Of a DNA stretch of 64,000 nucleotides, positions 47,701-64,000 are shown in pieces (within the stretch, counting starts at the first letter, position 1; the number at the start of each line of letters is the position of its first letter). The notes beneath the pieces were generated by a model. It made no database searches, had not been told where the DNA came from, and saw only the letters and a list, made by a program, of their open reading frames with translations. The DNA lies in the NCBI GenBank assembly GCA_037893225.1, contig JAZGUH010000699.1, forward strand, positions 372,001-436,000, given 5' to 3'. The stretch is from Hippasteria phrygiana. Its lineage: Eukaryota; Echinodermata; Asteroidea; Valvatida; Goniasteridae. The translations under genes were made by a program, and so were the position numbers.

Positions 47701-47906
47701 CCAGGTTTGGCAATGAGAACTCCGCCCAAGTCAAAAATGACTGCGTTTTTCTTTTCAAGGACCGCTGATATCCTGAGGCCTCGGCACAACCCTGGCTGGA
47801 CCACCGTGGGGGTAACTCCTCTGTGCCTGGTCACATGACAGCTGGGCAGGCTAAGCCGTGTGCCGAGGAGGATGCGGCACGTTGAGGCAACTTTGAGAAG
47901 TCTCAT
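19105..47906 (-). CDS. ACAD10: Acyl-CoA dehydrogenase family member 10, complete three-domain gene
   Basis: Seventeen phase-consistent exons on the minus strand: 47687-47906, 46422-46570, 44922-45116, 43695-43853, 42944-43092, 41915-42139, 40790-40971, 39933-40083, 39166-39311, 38330-38503, 37710-37904, 36963-37129, 36381-36521, 35413-35550, 34065-34403, 19534-19761 and 19105-19326. They total 1059 residues, the size of human ACAD10. The basic, Ser/Arg-rich N-terminus resembles a mitochondrial presequence. The HAD-like domain shows FDLGGVL, LLTNN, KPDPAIY and FLDDLGPN. The APH-like kinase domain shows [10 protein letters not shown], the HGDFRLDN catalytic loop split between exons 8 and 9, and VLDWE. 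The ACAD domain shows [41 protein letters not shown] and [13 protein letters not shown]10/11 proteins act in mitochondrial or peroxisomal breakdown of 4-hydroxy acids by phosphorylation followed by dehydrogenase-type elimination (family knowledge). The 14.3 kb intron 15 hosts two GPCR genes. Confidence 0.93.
19992..20091. repeat. Compact hairpin of the AATTAGCTGGCCTGA family
   Basis: About 100 bp. AATTAGCTGGCCTGACGTTT and the inner AACTTAAGCAAGTTCTTTCT pair with complements ending AGGCCAGCTAATT. It lies in ACAD10 intron 15. Confidence 0.65.
20126..20162. repeat. 12-bp perfect stem hairpin
   Basis: GTGGAACACGGA pairs with TCCGTGTTCCAC around a 13-base loop. It could be a chance or MITE remnant. 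No function is assigned. Confidence 0.4.
20163..21678. other. ACAD10 intron stretch without recognised features
   Basis: AT-rich intron 15 sequence downstream of the first nested GPCR gene, containing its probable 3' flank. No other gene, SINE or inverted repeat could be supported. Confidence 0.5.
21837..23369 (-). CDS. Intronless rhodopsin-class GPCR with Thr/Asn-rich tail (nested gene 1)
   Basis: A single exon of 510 residues. The short N-terminus has an N-glycosylation site (NATEE). Seven hydrophobic segments are visible within residues 30-340. Class A landmarks are [10 protein letters not shown] (Asn of TM1), LSLADLLFL (TM2 Asp), Cys in [19 protein letters not shown] at the DRY position, and [10 protein letters not shown] (NPxxY). 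TM6 has FFVCQAPYH where most receptors have CWxP. ERYxALCHPxKH resembles peptide-type receptors of the TRH/ghrelin/neuromedin U kind, but the ligand is unknown. Residues about 380-495 are low-complexity, rich in Asn, Thr, Ser and Ala, encoded by a GTT/GCT-type trinucleotide tract. The gene lies in ACAD10 intron 15, same strand, about 7.8 kb from its paralogue at 31196-32374. Its last 94 bp and 3' flank are copied at 24793-25044. Confidence 0.88.
   Translation of the reverse strand: MGSDLSSVECAANATEETILFLFYSDTDITVLTVVVPVILCFGVSANLAFLFVLCRGQKIRSNADVYLAHLSLADLLFLSLYASILIWTYQASPVVLTFPFVNSASCVSFYMVLYTGYYGSVGLVTMVTYERYLALCHPMKHLRRRSRRRTYKDVGLCWLMGLVFSAVTVPGTASLFKVCMQWPDQDNYREFPSALVYCSPVKPKVMYYNMLLISIPWLIAMVTNLYMYIKLICALLKNPRTDNRAARYLRAQQRKKQVAVMIIVNGVVFFVCQAPYHTLVLVEWICMLAEIPGPRAGALLSDMNWITNIPQFINTIINPFIYGALNAQYRAAFVDAFRCEHRSRNQSDMHMHPLRAPAVANQGNFAELEDNSNMNNTSGQRQQQTNNSRTISGTNNTDSKTNSNSNTTATATTPMSTSTATTPAVAATAPTATATLKAKMPTTATTAPTATATLTAKTPTMAPFSNTNSTFGNSTYSNTKSTNTGNSTNSSTYLHQHQCNTIYLKRYSI
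24135..24600 (+). repeat. SINE family 4 copy interrupted by G/C tracts
   Basis: The tRNA-like start has CCGGACTCAAGATCTTG and GTGGGTTCGAGACTAGC. The 3' part has TTGTCACAAGTTTCTTCTCT, CCACCCAGGAGTAAATGGGT and GGGGCTGTATACTCCCCAAG. An insertion with a long G run, a C run and a GTGGTGCACACC stretch sits between (about 24228-24380). Other copies are at 36573-36880, 57585-57770 and 61478-61660. The 'ttgagcaagacacttt' block of intact copies resembles the conserved centre of V/Meta-type SINEs (from memory). Confidence 0.65.
24250..24342. repeat. Long poly-G and poly-C tracts
   Basis: About 32 consecutive G at 24250-24281 and about 14 C near 24329-24342. Similar tracts are poly-C at 27376-27402, poly-A at 26744-26781, poly-G at 52513-52527 and poly-G at 53978-53994. 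Such tracts are hard to sequence and lengths may be inexact. Confidence 0.8.
24488..25350. repeat. A-B-A' duplication with a GPCR gene fragment in the middle
   Basis: Segment A (24488-24793, 306 bp) recurs, apparently identical, as A' (25045-25350). Between them, B (24793-25044) is an apparently identical copy of 21679-21930. B covers the last 94 bp of the coding region and the 3' flank of the nested GPCR gene 3.1 kb away. Junction overlaps are 1 base. B cannot encode a receptor alone. Confidence 0.85.
25367..25625 (+). repeat. Dispersed repeat, pair with 34670-34930
   Basis: Shares with 34670-34930 the stretches GTTCTATGTGAAGCG, GAAAAAATCTTCACATAAGT and TTTTCATAATTTATTTT. It is non-coding and of unknown class. 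Both copies lie in ACAD10 introns, in the same orientation. Confidence 0.65.
25652..26139. repeat. Source locus X-spacer-Y of a permuted duplication
   Basis: X (25652-25868) and Y (25966-26139), separated by 97 bp, are both copied at 27541-27927 but in the order Y-X. Both X start and Y end carry AAACCT. Some base differences show the duplication is older than the A-B-A' event. Confidence 0.8.
26804..26949. mobile_element. MITE family pB-1, copy with eroded ends
   Basis: Related to 50848-50996 and 39370-39510 over most of the length (CTATACTTATAACTATCACA, TTTGATAGGTTTTGATCTGT, TGGCCCTGAGAACAGGAGGG). The flanking TTAA is lost here. It sits just right of a poly-A tract at 26744-26781. Confidence 0.65.
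27256..27985. repeat. Dispersed repeat interrupted by the permuted Y-X insert
   Basis: The outer sequence (CTGTTATTGATGGGGTGCTT ... CTGGCCAGGTGGTC, then CACCTATGGCCGTTGTCCAT) matches a family also seen near 35010-35200, 35680-35830, 40575-40760, 41260-41540 and 55850-55940. In the 40575 copy the two halves are contiguous across a T run. Here they are separated by the 387 bp insert 27541-27927. Confidence 0.65.
28387..28715. repeat. G-rich minisatellite
   Basis: A purine-rich tract whose centre (28540-28650) is about seven copies of a 15-mer, GGGGGACAAGGGGAG. This grades into GGGATTAAGGGGAG units. The repeated runs of four or five G could form G-quadruplexes. It lies in ACAD10 intron 15. Confidence 0.8.
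28716..30913. other. ACAD10 intron stretch, mostly unrecognised
   Basis: No gene was recognised. Two places, near 29244-29400 and 30830-30913, carry related motifs (GGTTAGCACAC / GCTAACC and TTTCACGGCG / CGCCGTGAAATTGGGCCC). They may be the two ends of one or more degenerate repeats. Confidence 0.35.
30914..31150 (+). repeat. Dispersed repeat family 6 (CCTGGGTCTATAG), A-rich end
   Basis: Contains TGCCTGGGTCTATAGA, AGATCTGGACCCAGGAAAAC, AACCTAAAATGTGGCCAACC and CCACCTCTGTTGTAGCCC. It ends in an A-rich tail. Copies are at 36000-36240 and 44700-44915, with a minus-strand part at 56120-56250. It is SINE-like but no tRNA head was recognised. Confidence 0.6.
31196..32374 (-). CDS. Intronless rhodopsin-class GPCR (nested gene 2)
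   Basis: A single exon of 392 residues, paralogous to 21837-23369 from the first residues (both start MGS...ECxxN) to the end of TM7. The N-terminus holds glycosylation sites NDT and NET. Class A landmarks are [41 protein letters not shown], a TM6 with FFICQSPIR instead of CWxP, and [13 protein letters not shown]. Helix 8 is followed by a basic stretch (CRRRPRKAP) and a short charged tail without the Thr/Asn expansion. Lack of introns and residence in the same ACAD10 intron suggest local duplication of an intronless founder. The ligand is unknown; a peptide-type receptor is the closest guess. Confidence 0.88.
   Translation of the reverse strand: MGSGITSGECSVNDTVYISNETVSEYIYNPTDTVFITIVIPAFWSFGAIMNLAFLFVLFRLPKMRSKSYTLLANLALADLWQMSFYSAIYVWMYVASPVAFSRPFLNSAGCVSFYGAMNTGYFASIALITMVTLERYIALCHPIKHLAISSRQQTYKIVTICWLVGLVFSAAIVPGAAILNVQCLHWPDNDTFHGFPSARASCNPVGSWVGYYAEPLVTIPWLIVVIVNIYMFIKMVRALNKRRAVHKQVGTAALLRALQIRNQFTIMLVVNGAVFFICQSPIRFVNISNWVCFVANIRVNPVVAISGNNSVWIVLVPQLTNCLINPLIYGVMNANYRAAFCQAFRCRRRPRKAPRIPPTFALIITDKNTQAENNQREKQVDDRREEQIELK
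33040..33190 (+). repeat. Decayed SINE family 1 copy
   Basis: Diverged match to family 1: GGGGTCGAGTCATTCAG, CAGGAAGTCAGGGTTCCAGT, TTTTTTCCACAGATTCTCCG and AAGCACGGTGCTTTGAAT. The B-box is degraded. Confidence 0.45.
33328..33857. mobile_element. Foldback element with tandem-repeat arms (TU/FB-like)
   Basis: The ends CAGTGATGTAG...TAGTCGAG and CTCGACTACATCACTG are inverted complements, with a 7-base insertion in the left one. The left arm (33358-33519) is about 13 copies of the 12-mer CAAGACCATGCA. The right arm (33630-33830) is about 9-10 units of GGTCTTGTGCTGGTCTTCCA type, roughly complementary to the left. The unique centre (33520-33625) contains GACAAAGGAATGC and TTCATTTGAATAGCTTG, also found in the related element at 52370-52600. 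Foldback elements with tandemly repeated inverted arms are known in sea urchin (TU) and Drosophila (FB). No transposase is encoded. Confidence 0.75.
34670..34930 (+). repeat. Dispersed repeat, pair with 25367-25625
   Basis: Direct-orientation relative of 25367-25625 (GTTCTATGTGAAGCGGACGA, ATCTTCACATAAGTGATT). It is followed at 34938-35000 by a fragment of SINE family 2 on the minus strand (GCAGGAGTGGCATTTGCGAC). Confidence 0.6.
36000..36240 (+). repeat. Dispersed repeat family 6 copy
   Basis: Matches 30914-31150 over the whole unit (CACCTGGGTCTATAGG, TAGACCTGGGTCGAGGAAAA, CCTTGTATTGGATGATTTCA). It lies between ACAD10 exons at 35413-35550 and 36381-36521. Confidence 0.6.
36573..36880 (+). repeat. 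SINE family 4, well-preserved copy
   Basis: The tRNA-like start has GCATGGTACTGGACTCAAGA and the B-box GTGGGTTCGAGTTCAGC. The conserved centre has TGTCCTTGAGCAAGACACTT and TGCTTCTCTCCACCCAGGAG. The 3' part has AACTTGCAGCCGTGGCTGTA and GATGAGCAGGGGTAATAAT. It lies antisense to ACAD10 in the intron between exons 36381-36521 and 36963-37129. Confidence 0.75.
38213..38326. mobile_element. Harbinger-like MITE abutting an ACAD10 splice donor
   Basis: Ends GGCCGTATCCGAAT and ATTCGGACACGGC, flanked on each side by TTA. TWA duplication is the PIF/Harbinger pattern (family knowledge). Subterminal stretches also pair (ACACACATGTCTATG / CATAGACTTGTGTGT). The right TTA (38324-38326) lies within the GTATAA donor of ACAD10 exon 38330-38503. 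The same ends are on the large palindrome 49674-50651. Confidence 0.7.
38608..38876 (+). repeat. (AACACC)n microsatellite, about 45 units
   Basis: About 270 bp of perfect hexamer repeat. It immediately precedes the inverted exon copy at 38884-38991. It lies in the ACAD10 intron between exons 39166-39311 and 38330-38503. Confidence 0.95.
38884..38991 (+). pseudogene. Inverted partial copy of ACAD10 exon 8 (kinase HGD exon)
   Basis: 108 bp, matching the reverse strand of 39906-40013 at 107 of 108 positions with no gaps. It covers 81 bp of exon (encoding [10 protein letters not shown]...VVHGDFR) plus the GTGAGT donor and 20 further intronic bases. It lies in the next intron, antisense to the gene, so it cannot be spliced into ACAD10. 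On the plus strand it forms a short open frame with the AACACC array, which is very unlikely to be a real protein. Confidence 0.9.
39370..39510. mobile_element. MITE family pB-1 copy
   Basis: CCCTCCTGTACTTATAACTA to GAACAGGAGGGTTAA. The right TTAA is intact and the left mutated to TTAT. Copies are at 26804-26949 and 50848-50996. It lies in an ACAD10 intron. Confidence 0.7.
40099..40451. mobile_element. MITE, TIR AATAAGCCAGTTCGGTATTC
   Basis: About 353 bp. The left end AATAAGCCAGTTCGGTATTC and right end GAATACCGAACTGGCTTATT are exact complements, extending through CAACTGCGCATGTGCAC. A 193 bp relative is at 46640-46832. It is non-coding, 16 bp upstream of the ACAD10 exon 39933-40083 acceptor side. 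Confidence 0.75.
41070..41164. repeat. Short palindromic element, 19-bp perfect arms
   Basis: CTCAATCCTCCAAAATCCT pairs exactly with AGGATTTTGGAGGATTGAG at 41146-41164. Further 'tcctccaaaatcct' motifs lie between. It lies in an ACAD10 intron. Confidence 0.55.
42241..42566. repeat. Left member of an inverted repeat pair around two ACAD10 exons
   Basis: Inverted relative of 44346-44676. Shared stretches include GGGATATAAATCTGG, AGACCACTAGCGAGTGAATG (complement) and AATGACTGGATATAG (complement). The two members flank exons 42944-43092 and 43695-43853. Confidence 0.7.
42600..42840 (-). repeat. SINE family 3 copy
   Basis: Minus-strand relative of 60420-60710. It shares GGCCTGGTGGTTTGGCACAT (tRNA-like start), ATATGGGTAGAGGCGTTATT, ACTGTGAAGAGATTAGCTGG and TTGTGATAGGCGATTTGCAT near its end. 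It lies in an ACAD10 intron. Confidence 0.65.
43319..43684. mobile_element. Head-to-head pair of SINE family 1 copies with target duplication
   Basis: A minus-strand copy (43319-43460) and a plus-strand copy (about 43461-43684) meet at their heads. The B-box GGTTCGAATCCCGCC lies near 43530 and its complement near 43430. The pair is flanked by AGGTCTATATACCTTG (43303-43318) and AGGTCTATACCTTG (43685-43698), a probable target-site duplication. The right duplicate spans the donor splice site of ACAD10 exon 43695-43853. Confidence 0.75.
43985..44188. mobile_element. TTAA-flanked MITE (piggyBac-like ends)
   Basis: TTAACCCTAACTACCC at the left and CTAGGGGGTTAGGGTTAA at the right, 204 bp. The core GTAGCGCCTTGGCACCATTA and CATGGAGCTATGATGCC is shared with 12194-12303 and, more loosely, 2164-2410. 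It lies in an ACAD10 intron. Confidence 0.6.
44346..44676. repeat. Right member of the inverted repeat pair
   Basis: Complement of 42241-42566 with scattered differences. The sequence further left, from about 44205, reads AGTGGTGGGAGAAATCAGAG, suggesting a longer foldback element. Confidence 0.7.
44700..44915 (+). repeat. Dispersed repeat family 6 copy
   Basis: Matches 30914-31150 (TAGATCTGGGCCCAGGAAAA, CCTAAAATGTGGCCAACCCC). The A-rich end lies 7 bp from the donor of ACAD10 exon 44922-45116. Confidence 0.6.
45117..46421 (-). other. ACAD10 intron 2, nothing recognised
   Basis: A 1.3 kb intron between the HAD-domain exons 46422-46570 and 44922-45116. It is AT-rich and no repeat family from this window was recognised. 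Confidence 0.5.
46640..46832. mobile_element. MITE, TIR AATAAGCCAGTTCGGTAT, short copy
   Basis: The left end AATAAGCCAGTTCGGTAT pairs with ATACCGAACTGGCTTATT at the right, preceded by CACATGCGCAGTTGAA. It is 193 bp, related by ends to 40099-40451 but with a different centre. It lies in ACAD10 intron 1. Confidence 0.7.
47305..47662. mobile_element. Inverted-repeat element, second copy of 7000-7396
   Basis: The left end ATATAATACCCCCACCAAAA and right end TTTTGGTGGGGTATTAAAAT pair. Interior stretches GGTCAGGAACAGCAAATCTTG and ATCAAGGAGGGTTGGTTATT match the copy at 7000-7396. It lies 24 bp from the donor of ACAD10 exon 1. Confidence 0.65.
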
Positions 47907-49426
47907 TTTTTTTACTTAGCCTTCGAATAGTCTGTTGGAAAGCCTATACTACATCACAACTGTTGAGAAAATTTGAAATGTTTGTTGAAAATCTGCATGC
48001 AAAGTTACATCCTATTTAACTGGCCTGTACGTAGTCCTCAACAACTTTCTATTGTAACCCTTCTTTCTTTTCTATAGGCTATCGCTACAGAAGGATGACT
48101 GTGAATTCACATTAAGCAATTATGGCATGCAATTGTGCATAGCACATTACTTTTTTTATCGAATTGAGTTGTAGCGGTAGTCTAGTGTATAAATGTGTAG
48201 GACTGCCATGCGTAAGGTGGTAAGCACTTATAAAGAACCACCAAAATGACATCGTCACGCGCATCGCGCCTTGTGCCTATTCAATAAGGCCTTGTGCCTA
48301 TTCAATAAGGCCTTGTGCCTATTCAATAAGGCCTTGTGCACTTTCAGTTTCAGTAATACATGACGATGTCGTTTTGGTTGTTCTGGAACAGTGCCTTCCT
48401 TCTTCTCTGGATCAACACCTACTCTTTTGGGGGGATTTTTTTTTTTAAGTTTGACAACCTGTCACTGGCACTGCATTCATGTCATGCATCATTTCATGGC
48501 TTGAGAAACTTTTGCCTTTTGGGGGGATTTTTTGTTAATTAAACTTTATAGGAAAGTCAAGTCCAAAAAAAAATTCCTCTAATTGTAAATACCACAACAT
48601 TCAATAAAATATTCCACTGTTCAACAAGATAAAGCTAGGTCCTAGGATTAACTGTTAAAAAGTGCACTATTTTCGTTTGCAGATAAACCTGCACAGCGCC
48701 CTCATTTGGTCACCTTGCTCTATGGTTTCCGATGCTCTATGGCCTAATTTACCTTCCACTAACGTTAGGCCTAATAAAATTGCTTATTTTTCCCGTCCGC
48801 AAGGAGCCCATGTACAGACTTCCAACAAACGTAATGACCTAATACTAATAGCAATGGTTTTCCCTGGTTAATTTAAACGCACTGTGCACACAATTCACAA
48901 AAAATATGTTTAAATAAGATACCACCTGCGATTCCTTCCAACTTCCATCTTCGCAAAGTTCATGCCTTGCAAGTTGCATGCAGTTGTACACATTTAATTG
49001 GTCTAGAATCAATGCAGTGTTGGGAGGTTTTTCCCAGCAGCTAGCAACAGCTAGGCAGAGACTCGTCACTAAACGTTGTTCTTGGAACTTTTTTGCAAAA
49101 ACAAATAAAGCAGAAGAAATCCCCGAGAGCAGCACCATTTGCTTATTTTAATTAATTCGTATTTTAATTGAATTCGAATTATCAAAATGAGAGCCAATTA
49201 TTGCTATTCAGTTCTTTGAAAAACTAAACAGAAAAGAGATGGACGAAAGTAGAAAACAAGTGGACTGATTGGCTAGTTTAGCAATCCAGGGCTGGGGCAT
49301 AAGTTGACCTTGACCTTTGCCCGAACGCTCGGACCCTGACCCCTGAATGAAATTGATGTGTTCGAAATGTGAAAAGGGATTGTGTGTGTTTAATAGCTCA
49401 ACAAATTTTGATTCGGATTCGCAAAG
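47907..49426. promoter_or_regulatory. Divergent ACAD10-UPB1 intergenic region
   Basis: The 1.52 kb between the two start codons must hold both promoters and 5' UTRs. A 21-bp minisatellite (about 3.3 copies of CCTTGTGCCTATTCAATAAGG at 48268-48337) is the only repeat seen. No TATA box, CpG-rich core or factor site can be assigned with confidence. Confidence 0.5.
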
Positions 49427-62316
<12,890 letters not shown>

Positions 62317-62476
62317 ACAAAGAGATACAGAGGAGAATACACCATCCCTAATGAATTCTGAGGAGTGAAAGCTTTTTAAAGTGAGCATTTTACGATTATT
62401 AAATTTTAAATTTCGTCAAACAAAATATAATTATTGACGAATTATAAGTTGCAAAATTGTATCCTTGTTGAGTTAT

Positions 62477-62708
62477 CCCCACAATGTCGCTTCCCAGGTT
62501 GTAGCGTAAAGTTGGGCGTGATCACTGGCTATACGGCATTCTGGGTTTATGACTTCTGACTAGCGCCCACCCGAACAAAGATACTGACAATTTGGGAGAC
62601 CGCCAACATAGAGCAAGATAGCTCAGTTGGTAGAGCGCCGGTATGGTATTCCGGAGGTCACAGGTTTGAATCCCGCTCCTGCCAGTTTTCTTTGTTCACT
62701 TTGAATAT
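62477..62708 (+). repeat. SINE family 2, well-preserved copy
   Basis: The body (ATCACTGGCTATACGGCATT, GCGCCCACCCGAACAAAGAT, ATTTGGGAGACCGCCAACAT) is followed by the tRNA-Thr-like end GCTCAGTTGGTAGAGCGCCG, GGTATTCCGGAGGTCACAGG and TCCTGCCAG, then TTTTCTTTGTTCACTTTGAA. It lies 160 bp downstream of the UPB1 stop codon. Confidence 0.75.
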
Positions 62709-62822
62709 TTTTTAATTTGCTCAAATTCATTTAGTTCGGACAAAAGAAACTGTTAGGAACAGCATTTGAATTTTCTTTGGTGTACATGTACCGGTCATAT
62801 TCTCCAGAAAATTTTTTGCGTG

Positions 62823-63093
62823 TGGGTCATTCCGTAAATTTGGGGTCCAAAAGTGTGACATTTTTCATGTCCCTGTTACATAATGACATGTATAAGATTT
62901 TGCAATCCTGGACACATTCTTTAATGCCTTCTATCTCCAAGAGTGATTGTGTCAAAGCAAAGTACCTGCCAAACAAGTAAAAAAAATAGTGTGAAGTTAG
63001 TTTTAATGATACTTAATGGAAATATCAGGTCAGGTGTAACCGGCACACTAAAAAATGTTACACTTTTGGACCCCAAATTAATGGAATGACCCA
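62823..63093. mobile_element. MITE, TIR TGGGTCATTCCGTAAATTTG
   Basis: 271 bp with ends TGGGTCATTCCGTAAATTTG and AATTAATGGAATGACCCA. Both are followed inward by GGGGTCCAAAAGTGT or its complement. A partial relative in the opposite sense lies at 41672-41822 in an ACAD10 intron (CACTCTTGGAGATAGAAGGC). It is non-coding. Confidence 0.7.
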
Positions 63094-63244
63094 TATACAG
63101 GTTTATTGGTTTTAAAAATAAAATTATAAAAACAAATGTAAATATAACATCATCTTTATAATAAGTATATTATGCACCAAAATATTTTTGGAAAAATCGA
63201 AACACATTAAATTTGGACTTAAAAAAAAAGCAGTGTTCTCCACG

Positions 63245-64000
63245 ATGGGTTTTAGCATTGTATGCCGCCCCGCTAAAGTTTTACCGCCCCGCTAAAATTT
63301 TCACCGCCCTGCTATTTTTTGTCTATTGGATTTTCCCCCATTCTCCACCGTCTTCACAGTTTATCTAAGTACGAAGAAGTTTACCGCACTTTGTGGAATG
63401 AACATGAAGAGTTTGCCAGCATTAACATTCAGCAGTATTGCAGTGACGCAACGTAAGCAACATATTATGCATTCACATCATAAAACTATATACGTAATAT
63501 TATTCTGGACTGGTTCCAATCTCCCTGGTAATATCATTTTCACTTTGTCACGTCGAGAACCAGTTTACCTAAATTACAATGTTCCGTAACACTTGAGGGC
63601 GTCTTTTTCTCTCGGAAAATACCTTATCCACGCGCGCTGTGCCCACGTGCATGCTTAGCTCACCGGCCGTCTTAACTCTGGACTAGGCTTAGGGACTCGG
63701 ACGTCACAACCGTCACACTATCAAGTATTCAGTTACCGATATAAAATCAAATGTAAACTAATAAATATACATAAAAGATACATCATAAGTAATAACTCAA
63801 TTCTGTCGGTCTTTTTACAGTCAAACTGATCATTTGTTTATTCAGGCCCGTAACCCCCGAACCCCCCGCTCGGTGACGAGTTCCACAGAGCATCTAGAAT
63901 CCAAAATTTCCCGGGACCCTTAAGCGGGCCCCAGACCCTACGTTGTAAGAGCTTCGCGCTCCACGCTCGCATTGTGTCTGCCGCCCTGCTAAAATTTCAG
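63245..64000. repeat. Dispersed repeat at the right edge
   Basis: Starts with three units of CCGCCCCGCTAAAATTTT type (63266-63315). It ends with ACAGAGCATCTAGAATCCAA and GCTCGCATTGTGTCTGCCGC. The former recurs at 3200-3222 with CGCTCGCATTGTCCATC, in a Spinster intron. No gene was recognised in between. Confidence 0.5.

Noticed and set aside
62610..62692. Possible tRNA-Thr gene (GGT at the anticodon position)
   Set aside because: The fold is fairly good, but the same sequence plus upstream body is dispersed at five or more sites with mutations; it is a repeat.

Overview
The window is genomic DNA from an animal, most likely a marine invertebrate deuterostome, with an echinoderm as the best guess. 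The genes have many short exons with GT/AG introns. The reconstructed proteins resemble vertebrate orthologues along their whole length. The introns are packed with tRNA-derived SINEs, MITEs and a foldback element resembling sea urchin TU elements. The species cannot be fixed from the sequence alone.

Four spliced genes and two intronless genes were reconstructed by hand with consistent splice phases. From left to right: (1) a Spinster-family MFS transporter on the minus strand (1077-4949), whose 3' part lies outside the window; (2) a PRR11 homologue on the plus strand (8891-16349, 9 exons, 421 residues), head-to-head with Spinster; (3) a complete ACAD10 homologue on the minus strand (47906 to 19105, 17 exons, 1059 residues) with HAD, APH-like kinase and acyl-CoA dehydrogenase parts; (4) two intronless paralogous rhodopsin-class GPCR genes (21837-23369 and 31196-32374, minus) nested inside one 14.3 kb ACAD10 intron; (5) a complete beta-ureidopropionase gene, UPB1, on the plus strand (49427-62316, 13 exons, 386 residues), head-to-head with ACAD10 across about 1.5 kb.

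The remaining DNA is mostly repeats: at least four tRNA-like SINE families, TTAA-flanked (piggyBac-like), Harbinger-like and mariner-like MITEs, several other palindromic elements, a 5'-truncated LINE tail, minisatellites and long homopolymer tracts.

The most unusual observations are micro-rearrangements inside ACAD10. They include a near-perfect inverted copy of a catalytic exon edge, a circularly permuted duplicate with a 6-base microhomology junction, and an A-B-A' structure carrying the 3' end of a GPCR gene. Two mobile-element insertions sit at ACAD10 splice donors. A SINE-like family has its body upstream, rather than downstream, of its tRNA-like promoter. No complete autonomous transposon, CRISPR array, rRNA or convincing stand-alone tRNA gene was seen.
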